The position numbers and the translations under genes were made by a program. Of a stretch of DNA of 64,000 bases, positions 35,664-43,296 are shown one piece after another (position 1 is the first letter of the stretch; every line of letters starts with the position of its first letter). The stretch comes from Candidatus Defluviilinea gracilis. Its GTDB lineage: Bacteria > Chloroflexota > Anaerolineae > Anaerolineales > Villigracilaceae. Below the pieces are notes generated by a model that searched no databases, was not told the origin of the DNA, and saw only the letters and a program-made list of their open reading frames with translations. Location of the stretch: positions 1,984,001-2,048,000 of the forward strand of contig JADJWS010000001.1 of NCBI GenBank assembly GCA_016716235.1, given 5' to 3'.

Positions 35664-36877
35664 CGGTGAAACTCGCGCGCCTCTCGATCTTCATGACACT
35701 GGCGTATGCGTTGGGGTGGGCGAGGCAGGTTCACTCGTCGGGGTTGAACGCGCCGGCGGGGCAGGCGGGCGTCGCGTTTGAGCGCGTCGAGGCGGTGTAT
35801 CGGTTTGGGGAGCAAGTCGATTTCCTTGCCGCGATCCTTTCGCCCAGCCCGTTACAAAGCGCGTCGATCACGATCTTCGATCAGCGGTTGAACGTCCTTC
35901 GTTCGGAACCGCTGACGGTGAACCCGGATGGAACATCGCAATTCACCCTGGATGCGCGGCAAACCAACATTCGCCCGTTCACGCTGGTGTATTGGCGGTA
36001 TGATCTTGTGCTTGGCGACGGCGCCGCGTTCCAAAGCGATTTTTATTCGTTTCGATACGACGATAATCGATTCAATTGGCAGGAGTTGGATGAGGGCGGG
36101 TTGCGCTTGCGCTGGGCGCGGGGCGATGATGCGTTTGCGCAAGACACGTTGAACGCCGCGCGCGCGGGGCTGGAGACCATCGGACAATATTTTCCCGTTG
36201 ATCTTTCTCAGCCGGTCGATATTTTTATCTATGCTTCGCAAAGCGATATGCAATTCCCCGGCTATGATTCGTGGGTGGTGGGTGTGGCGGAGCCGTCGAG
36301 CAGCGCGGCGCTGGCGGTGATCGAGCCGGGCAATGAGCAAGCCGAACTGATGGGCTGGCGCATTCCGCATGAGTTGATGCATGTGATCATGTATCGTTAC
36401 CTCGGCGAGGGATACGATCGGGCGCCCGCTTGGTTGCGCGAAGGGTTCGCGACTCTTGTGGAGGCAAACCCGACGCCCGAATACGATCGCGCGCTGTCGG
36501 ATGCCGCCGCGCGCGGCGCGTTAATCCCGTTCGTGGATTTGTGCGCTTCTTTCCCCGTTCAATCTGATTCGGCGTTTTTGGCGTATGCCCAAGCCCGGTC
36601 GTTTACCGCCTTTCTGCGCGACACGTTCGGCGTTACCAAACTTGTCGACCTCGCCACTGCCTATGCCGATGGTTTGGCCTGCGACAGCGGCGTGGAGTTG
36701 GTGTACGGATTGACATTGACGCAACTGGAAGCCGACTGGCGGCGATCGGCGTTGGGGCAGGATGTCGTGGATACTGCCTTGCAAGCCACGTTTCCGTACC
36801 TGGTGTTGTTGTGCGTGATGCTGGTCATTCCGCTGGCGTTGGGGTTGCTTGCGATGCGGCAGAAGCCGGGGAAGTGA
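35660..36877 (+). CDS. Membrane-anchored gluzincin-like metalloprotease (peptidase MA-like)
   Basis: A 405-residue protein. An N-terminal hydrophobic segment acts as signal or anchor. The mid region is beta-rich (FGEQVDFLAAILSPSP), and the catalytic domain has HELMH (zinc and base) with the third ligand in WLREGFATLVE, the arrangement of M1/MA-like gluzincins. The C-terminus has a transmembrane helix (LVLLCVMLVIPLALGLLAM) and a short basic tail. It should face outside the cell. Its start overlaps the AEC transporter stop. The natural substrate is unknown. Confidence 0.87.
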   Translation: MTVKLARLSIFMTLAYALGWARQVHSSGLNAPAGQAGVAFERVEAVYRFGEQVDFLAAILSPSPLQSASITIFDQRLNVLRSEPLTVNPDGTSQFTLDARQTNIRPFTLVYWRYDLVLGDGAAFQSDFYSFRYDDNRFNWQELDEGGLRLRWARGDDAFAQDTLNAARAGLETIGQYFPVDLSQPVDIFIYASQSDMQFPGYDSWVVGVAEPSSSAALAVIEPGNEQAELMGWRIPHELMHVIMYRYLGEGYDRAPAWLREGFATLVEANPTPEYDRALSDAAARGALIPFVDLCASFPVQSDSAFLAYAQARSFTAFLRDTFGVTKLVDLATAYADGLACDSGVELVYGLTLTQLEADWRRSALGQDVVDTALQATFPYLVLLCVMLVIPLALGLLAMRQKPGK

Positions 36878-36893
36878 TTTTTTGACCTGAGCT

Positions 36894-36925
36894 CCATAGA
36901 CCATAGACCATAGACCATAGACCAT
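36894..36925. repeat. CCATAGA heptamer tandem repeat
   Basis: Four full copies of CCATAGA plus CCAT. Variants occur in the leuS leader (ATAGACCAT near 40277 and GATGGTCTATGGTC near 40304). Confidence 0.85.
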
Positions 36926-37008
36926 GCATTAGTTATCGGTGAACATGAGTCAATCGTCCATTGTGCATGGTCGTTGATCCTTCGATTTTACACAGGAGAA
37001 ATTATCCA

Positions 37009-37299
37009 ATGACAGATTTTGTCCGCGCACACATCTTCGTAAAAGGACGCGTGCAGGGCGTGGGCTTCCGCGCCCACGTGGAATATCACGCGCGCCAAAT
37101 TGGAGGGCTAACAGGCTGGGTTCGTAACGTTGGCTACAACACCGTTGAAGCAATCGCAGAGGGCAAGCGCGAAAACGTGGAACGCCTCATCGAGATGATG
37201 AAGCAAGGTCCCAGCATGTCGCGGGTGGATGAGTCAACGGTGGAGTGGGAGGATGTGACAGGAGAGTTTCGGGAGTTTGGGGTGAGGAGGAGTGGGTGA
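37009..37299 (+). CDS. acyP: Acylphosphatase
   Basis: The predicted 96 residues start at the ATG 37009, with CAGGAGA upstream; an upstream in-frame ATG at 36961 lies in repeat-rich DNA. The signature GRVQGVGFR gives the phosphate-binding Arg21, and GWVRN gives the catalytic Asn40. It hydrolyses acyl phosphates such as carbamoyl phosphate in the cytoplasm. Length and motifs are normal for the family. It is monocistronic and convergent with the gene at 37310. Confidence 0.95.
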   Translation: MTDFVRAHIFVKGRVQGVGFRAHVEYHARQIGGLTGWVRNVGYNTVEAIAEGKRENVERLIEMMKQGPSMSRVDESTVEWEDVTGEFREFGVRRSG

Positions 37300-37309
37300 A
37301 GGAAAACTC

Positions 37310-37975
37310 TTATTGTGGCGAGATGATCTTACCAGTTTCAACATCAAGAACGACGGAAATACAAGACCTGCTAAATGCCGTTAATTGCCCATCTTTCCAT
37401 GCCACATCGGTATAAACATCATTTGTTGATGTAGGCAACTCCACCTGCCATTTTATTGAGCCATCTGGTTTGCAACGAAGAATATTTCTGAACGCTGTTG
37501 TGTAGTTCAACATTACAATTTTATGGTCGCTATTGGGAACTCTCAGAGTCGTTAAAATTTCAAATGTGGGTAATTTTTTCTTTGTCTTTGAACGAATCTT
37601 CTTTTCATATTCACTAGGATTCACTTTAGATCTGGTATATTTTTTTGAAGAAACTTTTTGATTGGGTTGGAGAAATTCCAAATCTTGAGATTCGGACCAA
37701 AAGACATCATCACTTACAGAGGCAAATAATACACGCAACTTGCATCTAGTAGTGAGTATGTTGCCTAAGTAACTGACATAAGTTACAGAGAATGTGAGTG
37801 TGTCGCGATCAAAATCGAACCACTCATGATAAATTTCAATGTCAGTTGCTCCTCTACTTTGTAAGAAGGACTTAATTTTTTGTTTAGCATCCTTTACGAA
37901 ATAAAAATACAGAAATAGAAGTGCAGCAATTAAGAAAATGTTTACGTAAATAAATGCCGAATTGTCACTTTCCAT
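37310..37975 (-). CDS. Unknown single-pass membrane protein, AT-richer than its neighbours
   Basis: A 221-residue protein. An N-terminal helix (FIYVNIFLIAALLFLYFYFV) anchors a mostly beta domain (FDFDRDTLTFSVTYVSYLG, KLRVLFASVSDD, IKWQVELPTSTNDVY, VVLDVETGKIISP), partly reminiscent of PQQ/WD-type strands. No family is recognised. Codon use is visibly AT-richer than flanking genes, and it lies beside the radC fragment and the hicAB pair, all of which point to recent transfer into this spot. Confidence 0.65.
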   Translation of the reverse strand: MESDNSAFIYVNIFLIAALLFLYFYFVKDAKQKIKSFLQSRGATDIEIYHEWFDFDRDTLTFSVTYVSYLGNILTTRCKLRVLFASVSDDVFWSESQDLEFLQPNQKVSSKKYTRSKVNPSEYEKKIRSKTKKKLPTFEILTTLRVPNSDHKIVMLNYTTAFRNILRCKPDGSIKWQVELPTSTNDVYTDVAWKDGQLTAFSRSCISVVLDVETGKIISPQ

Positions 37976-38045
37976 TTTTCGTTGGCCTTTCTGTGTTTAT
38001 GGGAGGAGTTTGAATTAATCCGTGTTTTCTTTTTTGTCGCTTATT

Positions 38046-38154
38046 TTACACAAACCCCAGCCCTCGTTCCTTCAACGACACCCACCTGCCCTGACCGATC
38101 ACGAGGTGGTCTAGCACATCCACATCGAGCAGTTGCCTGCTTGCACAATGGCGC
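38046..38154 (-). pseudogene. Duplicated radC 3'-end fragment
   Basis: This stretch matches the last 110 bp of the intact radC (38777-38886), including the end of the protein (KERGLGFV and the stop). One base is missing relative to radC (GGCAACTGCTC against GGCAAATTGCTC), so the frame is broken. Together with the radC end it forms direct repeats flanking hicA-hicB. Confidence 0.88.
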
Positions 38155-38156
38155 AG

Positions 38157-38486
38157 TTACTCGTTTTCAAGCGCGGTTTCCAAAACATCTGTAACCCAAC
38201 CGTTCAAGCTTTTATCCTCCAATTTTGCCTGAATGTAGGCTTTGCGATGTAATTCAGCGGGGAGGCGAAGGACGAACTTGCCCGAGAACGGTTTCTCAGG
38301 TGTTTCATTGCGTTTGGCGCAAAAGTCGAGATAATCATCCACCGAATCTCGAAATGCCTTTTGAACCTCGTCAACGCTTTCGCCTTCGAACGTAATCACA
38401 TCACGGACATTGATCACTTCGCCGTGCAAAATGCCCGCATCATCGTCAATTTCAACTTTGCCGACATATCCTTTATATTCCATCAT
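38157..38486 (-). CDS. hicB: HicB-family antitoxin
   Basis: A 109-residue protein. The N-terminal HicB fold (YKGYVGKVEIDDDAGILHGEV, ITFEGESVDEVQKAFRDSVDDY) is followed by a ribbon-helix-helix DNA-binding segment (FVLRLPAELHRKAYIQAKLEDKSLNGWVTDVL). It should neutralise HicA and repress the shared promoter. Its start overlaps the hicA stop by 4 bp (ATGA). It is the second gene of a toxin-first pair. Confidence 0.92.
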   Translation of the reverse strand: MMEYKGYVGKVEIDDDAGILHGEVINVRDVITFEGESVDEVQKAFRDSVDDYLDFCAKRNETPEKPFSGKFVLRLPAELHRKAYIQAKLEDKSLNGWVTDVLETALENE

Positions 38487-38737
38487 GGTTTTACTCCTGC
38501 CGTCTCAAGAAACCTGCGAACAGACTTGACGGCTCCTTTATTTGTCTCTTTCCTCGGGTGGGGGCGGTGAAACACAGCCCGAACTCCTTTCAACGCAACC
38601 CGCACTCGTGAGCCATTTCCTTCTGTAATCTCAGCGCCCAATGCGGTGAACAAGGATTCCACATCTCTCCACGCAATATTGGCTCGTTCCGGCTTTTCAA
38701 ATATTGCTTCGAGAGTTTTGCGGTGTTTGTTGTCCAC
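38483..38737 (-). CDS. hicA: HicA-family mRNA interferase toxin
   Basis: An 84-residue protein starting at GTG 38737. The double-stranded-RNA-binding-like HicA fold shows WRDVESLFTALGAEITEG, GSRVRVALKGVRAVFHRPHP and a C-terminal VKSVRRFLETAGV. The candidate catalytic His is in VFHRPHP rather than the common GSH, a known variant subgroup. No Shine-Dalgarno is visible; a TATTAT -10 box lies 6 nt before the GTG, inside a palindrome that is probably the HicB operator. Confidence 0.9.
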   Translation of the reverse strand: MDNKHRKTLEAIFEKPERANIAWRDVESLFTALGAEITEGNGSRVRVALKGVRAVFHRPHPRKETNKGAVKSVRRFLETAGVKP

Positions 38738-38742
38738 GAATA

Positions 38743-38767
38743 TATAATATCATAAAGTGATACTATA
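38743..38767. promoter_or_regulatory. Candidate HicB operator overlapping the hicA promoter
   Basis: TATAATATCA (38743-38752) and TGATACTATA (38758-38767) are inverted repeats with one mismatch and a 5-bp centre. They overlap the -10 box (38744-38749 on the minus strand) of hicA. This position suits autorepression. Confidence 0.6.
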
Positions 38768-38776
38768 ATCAAGGGC

Positions 38777-39484
38777 TTATACAAACCCCAATCCTCTCTC
38801 TTTCAACGACACCCACTTGCCTTGACCGATCACGAGATGGTCTAGCACATCCACGTCGAGCAATTTGCCTGCTTGCACGATGGCGCGCGTCACAGCGACA
38901 TCGTCGGGGCTGGGAGTGGGGTCTCCGCTCGGGTGGTTGTGGATGATGACGATGCAGGAGGCGTTCTTGCGGATCGCTTCCTTGAAAATCTCGCCGACTC
39001 GCACTTGCGAAGAGTTGACCGATCCTTTGTACACCTCGACGGTTTCCAACACCCGATTCCTCCTGTCGAGCAGCATCACGCGCAGATGCTCCTGCTCCAA
39101 CGCGGACATTTCGTACGAGACCAGCGCGGCGGCATCGGCAGGGGAGTTGATGGCGATTCTTTCTTCGGGGGATTCGAGCGTCAGCCTTCGACCGAGTTCG
39201 ATCGCCGCTTTGATCTGCGCGGCTTTGGCGTCGCCGAGTCCGTGCTGCTTTTTGAGGTCGGCGAACGGCGCTCGGTGGAGTCCCGTCAGTCCCCCGAATT
39301 TTTTGAGCAGGCGTTGACCAACCTCCACCGCGTTCTCTCCCTTCACGCCCACGCGCAGGAGGATGGCAATCAATTCGGCATTGGTGAGGGCTTGCGCTCC
39401 CAGCGTGGATAATCTCTCTCGTGGGCGATCAGCCTCACTCAAGTCCATGATGCGGTAGATGGGTTTGGAGTTTGTCTCAGCCAT
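38777..39484 (-). CDS. radC: RadC/JAB-domain (MPN+) protein
   Basis: A 235-residue protein of normal length. The N-terminal helix-hairpin-helix part (LGAQALTNAELIAILLRVG, LKKQHGLGDAKAAQIKAAIELGRRL) is followed by the JAMM metalloprotease-like domain with HNHPSGDPTPSPDD. The cellular role of RadC is unsettled; the family is often near mobile DNA. AGGGA lies 9 nt before the ATG. Its last 110 bp are duplicated at 38046-38154, beyond hicAB. Confidence 0.93.
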   Translation of the reverse strand: MAETNSKPIYRIMDLSEADRPRERLSTLGAQALTNAELIAILLRVGVKGENAVEVGQRLLKKFGGLTGLHRAPFADLKKQHGLGDAKAAQIKAAIELGRRLTLESPEERIAINSPADAAALVSYEMSALEQEHLRVMLLDRRNRVLETVEVYKGSVNSSQVRVGEIFKEAIRKNASCIVIIHNHPSGDPTPSPDDVAVTRAIVQAGKLLDVDVLDHLVIGQGKWVSLKERGLGFV

Positions 39485-39513
39485 GGAAATATCCCTTTTG
39501 GTTTATTTATTTA

Positions 39514-39571
39514 GCCACAGAGCTCACTGAGACCATTGAGAAAAACTCAGGATCTCTGCGCGCTCTGTGGC
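39514..39571. repeat. CACAGAG-type palindromic cassette
   Basis: GCCACAGAGCTCACTGAGA pairs with TCTCTGCGCGCTCTGTGGC around an A-rich loop. Nearly the same as the copy at 19908-19965. It lies between radC and the tRNA genes. Confidence 0.78.
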
Positions 39572-39677
39572 AAATCATTCTCATTGATCAAGCCATCGTC
39601 TGTCCCTATTTTACAGCGAAACGTTGCTTGACATCACCCAACCCGTACAGTAGAATACCGAACGCAATTTCCTTTGG

Positions 39678-39753
39678 GCCTGTAGCGCAGTTGGGAGCGC
39701 GCATCAATCGCACTGATGAGGCCAGGGGTTCGAATCCCCTCAGGTCCACCACC
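39678..39753 (+). tRNA. tRNA-Ala (anticodon CGC)
   Basis: A 76-nt cloverleaf: acceptor GGGCCTG with CAGGTCC, D stem GCGC/GCGC, anticodon stem CATCA/TGATG with loop ATCGCAC (CGC at 34-36), T arm AGGGGTTCGAATCCCCT. The CCA end is encoded. It reads GCG codons. Confidence 0.95.
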
Positions 39754-39772
39754 GATTTACGATTGCCGATTT

Positions 39773-39836
39773 TGGATTGACGATTGAAACCCACGATCCA
39801 AATCGTAAATCTGAAATCGAAAATCCGAAATCGAAA
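39773..39836. repeat. AT-rich AATCG/AAATC cassette between two tRNA genes
   Basis: Degenerate words (GATTTTGGATTGACGATTG, then AAATCGTAAATCTGAAATCG) fill the spacer between the tRNA-Ala genes and partly pair with each other. Confidence 0.5.
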
Positions 39837-39838
39837 TG

Positions 39839-39911
39839 GGGCCCATAGCGCAGTTGGGAGCGCGTCTCAATGGCATTGAGAAGGTCGAGGGTTCGAATCC
39901 CTCTGGGTCCA
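39839..39911 (+). tRNA. tRNA-Ala (anticodon GGC)
   Basis: A 73-nt cloverleaf: acceptor GGGCCCA with TGGGTCC, anticodon stem TCTCA/TGAGA with loop ATGGCAT (GGC, with the A32-U38 pair typical of this isoacceptor), T arm GAGGGTTCGAATCCCTC. CCA is not encoded (A73 is followed by CAA), unlike its neighbour. It reads GCC and GCU codons. Confidence 0.95.
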
Positions 39912-39922
39912 CAATTTAGTAT

Positions 39923-39940
39923 GTCAAACTTAAGTTTGAC
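39923..39940. repeat. GTCAAACTTAAGTTTGAC palindrome
   Basis: A perfect 18-bp palindrome just after the second tRNA. A relative, CAAACTGAAGTTTG, lies near 23516. It may end the tRNA transcript or is a cassette. Confidence 0.6.
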
Positions 39941-39950
39941 GTACAACAAA

Positions 39951-40256
39951 AGTTATGGCAGGAGCAGTAGGTCATCCCGTCAGCGAGAAGGGAAGGCAAG
40001 GTGGAAGCCCTTCAAACGGTATCGAACGGGAATACCAAGAGACCGAACTCGCCTGTCGCCCTGAGCGGAGGGCTTTAGCCCAAAGTCGAAGGGGACTTCG
40101 CTGGTGAATCGAGTAGTCAGCGACGGTTTCAACCGTTATCTTGATTAAAGTGGTTGATTAGAGACTAGTTGACTAGAGACTAGGAGACTAATTGACAAAC
40201 TGGGTGGTACCGCGGAGTGAACTCTTCGTCCCTGATGTGGATGAGGAGTTTTTTGT
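39951..40256 (+). promoter_or_regulatory. T-box riboswitch leader of leuS with attenuator
   Basis: The T-box sequence TGGGTGGTACCGCGG is at 40201-40215. The following terminator pairs AACTCTTCGTCC with GGATGAGGAGTT (about 40219-40251) and ends in a T-run. Stem I elements lie upstream (AGGAGCAGTAGG, GGTGGAAGCC). The probable specifier is CTC (Leu) at 40048-40050 in GAACTCG. Uncharged tRNA-Leu would pair with the specifier and the T-box bulge and allow read-through into leuS. A GAGACTAG cassette (40159-40197) sits between the stem I region and the antiterminator, which is unusual. Confidence 0.9.
40159..40197. repeat. GAGACTAG cassette inside the T-box leader
   Basis: TAGAGACTAGTTGACTAGAGACTAGGAGACTA words of the family that forms the hairpin at 15625-15671. 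It lies just 5' of the T-box antiterminator. Confidence 0.6.
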
Positions 40257-40337
40257 TTTGTACTGGACGATGGACGATAGACCATCCTGTATCATCTAGC
40301 GTCGATGGTCTATGGTCAGATCTGAAAGGAGGCACAT

Positions 40338-40490
40338 ATGAGCGATGGAATCAATTTCATTTTCTGGAAGCAGGGACCTCTCCTTCCTCGCCTCCTCATG
40401 CGCAAAGAAACGAAAAACCAAAACCCATCGACAATCTCAGGGCAACGCTTGGAACTTGAAACCTGGAATCTGAAACTCATAATGAGGTAA
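40338..40490 (+). CDS. Possible 50-residue upstream ORF in the leuS leader
   Basis: The ATG at 40338 follows AAAGGAGG with 5-nt spacing, the best Shine-Dalgarno in the window. The frame (MSDGINFIFWKQGPLLPRLL...) runs 50 codons and stops 2 nt before the leuS ATG. Much of its 3' half (GGAACTTGAAACCTGGAATCTG) looks like a repeat cassette, so the peptide itself may be unimportant. It could couple translation into leuS or act as a leader peptide; its seven Leu codons are not strongly clustered. It may equally be the remains of a former leuS start region. Confidence 0.4.
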   Translation: MSDGINFIFWKQGPLLPRLLMRKETKNQNPSTISGQRLELETWNLKLIMR

Positions 40491-40492
40491 GA

Positions 40493-43155
40493 ATGGCTAC
40501 TAAGAAGAAGAAAACAACTACTAAAAAGAACAACGCGCCAAAGGTGAAAAAGACTTTGAAATCGAAAGCATCGCCAGCGAAGAAGAAAGTTGTCGCGGTG
40601 AAGAAGAAGGTGACGAAGCCTGTATCGATGGCTAGAAAGTCCGCGCCTGTGAGAAATAAGACGACTAAAGTCGTCACTACGGCGAATAAGGATATGTCTT
40701 TCGACCCGCAAGCCTTTGAGCCGAAGTGGCAGGCAAAGTGGGAAGCGGATAAGTTGTATCGCGCGGTGATTGATAACAGCAAACCGAAACATTACGCGCT
40801 GACGATGTTACCGTATCCCAGCGGCGACTTGCACATCGGTCACTGGTACGCGATGACTCCGTCCGATGCGCGGGCGCGGTTCAAGCGGATGCAGGGATAC
40901 AACGTCATGTTCCCGATGGGGTTCGACGCGTTCGGTCTGCCAGCGGAGGGCGCGGCGATCAAGCACAATATCCATCCGAAAAAATGGACATATCAAAACA
41001 TCGAGCGGATGCGTAAACAGATGCGCACGATGGGTGCGATGTTCGATTGGGAGCGCGAGGCGGTCTCGTCTGACCCCGAATATTACCGATGGACGCAGTG
41101 GTTCTTTATCCAGTTGTACAAACACGGATTGGCGTATCGCAAAAAGCAAGCCGTGGATTGGTGCCCGAAGGACAACACGACTCTGGCGCGCGAACAAGTC
41201 AAAGGCGAGGATCGAGTCTGTGACCGTTGCGGAACGCCTGTGATCAAGAAAGAGTTGGAGCAGTGGTTCTTCAAAGCGACAAAATATGCGGATGAATTAC
41301 TGCACTTCGATGGCATTGATTGGCCCGAGTTCATCAAAACTTCGCAGACGAATTGGATCGGTCGGTCGGAGGGGGCGTCGGTGACGTTCAAAACTGAAAC
41401 GGGCGATCCCATTGAAATATTTACAACACGTCCCGACACATTGTGGGGCGCGACGTTCATGGTGATGTCGCCTGAGCATCCGCTGGTGGATAAAGTCACC
41501 ACGGCGGAGAACGCGGAAGCCGTCCACGTGTATAAGGCTGAAGCGGAGAAGCAGACCGACATCCAGCGCGAAGCGAAAGATAAAGAGAAGACGGGCGTCT
41601 TCACGGGCGGCTATGCCATCAATCCAGTGAATGAGGAGCGCGTCCCCATCTGGGTTGCGGATTATGTGTTGATGTCGTACGGCACGGGCGCGATCATGGC
41701 TGTGCCTGCGCACGACGAACGCGACTTTGAATTTGCGCGCAAGTTCGGGTTGAAAGTGATTCCCGTTATCCAGGCAGAAGGCATGGAGTTAAACGGCGAG
41801 ACGATGATCGAAGCGTATCCGCATGATGGCGTGATGATCAATTCGGGTCCGTTCAATGGCACGCGCGCCACGAACGATAAAGGCATGAAGAATCCCGCGA
41901 TCAAAGCGGTGATTGAATATTTGGAGCAAAAAGGGATTGGCAAGCGCGATGTGAATTATCGCTATCGCGATTGGTTGATCTCGCGCCAACGTTTTTGGGG
42001 CGCGCCGATCCCAATGGTGTATTGCGAAACGCACGGATGGAACCCCGTGCCTGATGATCAACTGCCCGTGCTGTTGCCCGATGATATTGACGAATGGAAG
42101 CCGACGGGCGAGTCGCCGTTGAAGTTTCATCCGACGTGGAAGGACGCGACTTGCCCTGTGTGCGGCGAGCCTGCCACGCGCGAAACGGATACGATGGATA
42201 CGTTCATGTGTTCATCGTGGTATCACTTGCGTTATCTGAGTCCGCGCGATAACGACGCGCCGTTCGACGATGCCGAATACAACTATTGGATGCCCGTTGA
42301 CACATACACGGGCGGAAGCGAACATGCCAACATGCACTTGCTGTACTTCCGCTTTTTTCACAAGGCGTTGCGCGACATGGGCATCACCGAGGGCAGCGAA
42401 CCCGTGATGCAGTTGCGCAATCAGGGCATGGTGTTGGCGGAAGATAACAGCAAGATGTCGAAGAGCAAAGGCAATGTCGTTGCGCCCGATGTGTTGGTGA
42501 AAAATATGGAGCCGATACCGTCCGCGCGTATTTGATGTTCTTCGCGCGCTGGCAACAAGGCGCGCCCTGGGACTCAAACGGCATCGAAGGGACTGCAAGA
42601 TGGATGCGCCGCGTGTGGACACTGTTCACGGATCCTTCCACGCCTCCAACTGCCTCTGCCGACGTGAAAAAGAATCTACGCCGACGCGTCCACCAGACCC
42701 TGAAGCGCGTCACGCACGACTTCGAGAACTTCGAGTTCAATACGATCATCTCCTCGCTGATGGAGTTGCTGAACGAAATGTACAAAGCTCGCGAGGCTGG
42801 CGCGGTCGGTACACCCGAATGGGATGAGGCGACTGAAATCTACGTGAAGATGATGGCTCCCGTCGCGCCGCATATCGCCGAAGAATTGTGGACGAATCAA
42901 TTAAGTAAGCCGTACTCGATCCATCAGCAGAAGTGGCCCCAAGTGGACGAATCCGCCGCAAGGGAAGACTCGATCGAGATTCCCGTGCAGGTCAACGGCA
43001 AAGTGCGCGACCGAATCGTCGTCGCTGTGGACGCGAGCGAAGAGGAAATCCGCAAAGCCGCACTGGCGAGTGAGATCGTCCAGAAATATCTGGAAGGCAG
43101 GGAGCCGCGCAAGGTCATTGTGGCGCATGGGAAGTTGGTGAGTGTGGTGGTGTAA
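40493..43155 (+). CDS. leuS: Leucyl-tRNA synthetase, reading frame broken by a one-base deletion
   Basis: A class I synthetase charging tRNA-Leu. Motifs: HIGH in PYPSGDLHIGHWYAM, a zinc-type CDRCGTP region, the editing domain (TTRPDTLWGATFMVMSPEHP), KMSKS in NSKMSKSKGN, and a C-terminal anticodon-binding domain. The first frame ends with a stop at 42533-42535; the rest continues one frame earlier (to 43155). Adding one G at 42508 restores the family sequence KNMGADTVRAYLMFFARW. Restored length is 887 residues. About 65 N-terminal residues are an extra Lys/Thr/Ala-rich tail before the usual start MSFDPQAFEPKWQ. GAGG precedes the ATG. Controlled by the T-box upstream. Confidence 0.9.
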
Positions 43156-43178
43156 TAGTAGAGGGTAGAGAGTAGATG

Positions 43179-43215
43179 AATAGTCCCTGAAGGTTTTGAG
43201 ACCTTCGGGGATTAT
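43179..43215 (+). terminator. Terminator-like hairpin after leuS
   Basis: AATAGTCCCTGAAGGT pairs with ACCTTCGGGGATTATT around TTTGAG, with a few mismatches, followed by TATG. It ends the leuS transcript or belongs to the CCTTCGGGG cassette family. Confidence 0.6.
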
Positions 43216-43296
43216 TTATGAACAGGGGAACTTGCGTTTACTTTGATCGCTTCATGGAGGGGAATTACGGATACAATACGCCTTATCCAATAAGCC

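Noticed and set aside
37310..39484. Prophage or integrative element
   Set aside because: hicAB, radC and an orphan gene are present, but no integrase, structural or replication gene is seen, so only a small insertion is proposed.
40316..40792. Open frame of 158 codons on the minus strand over the leuS start
   Set aside because: It is antisense to the Lys-rich leuS start and rich in Phe/Leu/Arg, as expected from reversed AAG codons.
42500..42540. Programmed -1 frameshift in leuS
   Set aside because: No X-XXY-YYZ slippery heptamer in the right frame, no downstream pseudoknot seen, and LeuRS is not known to use recoding.
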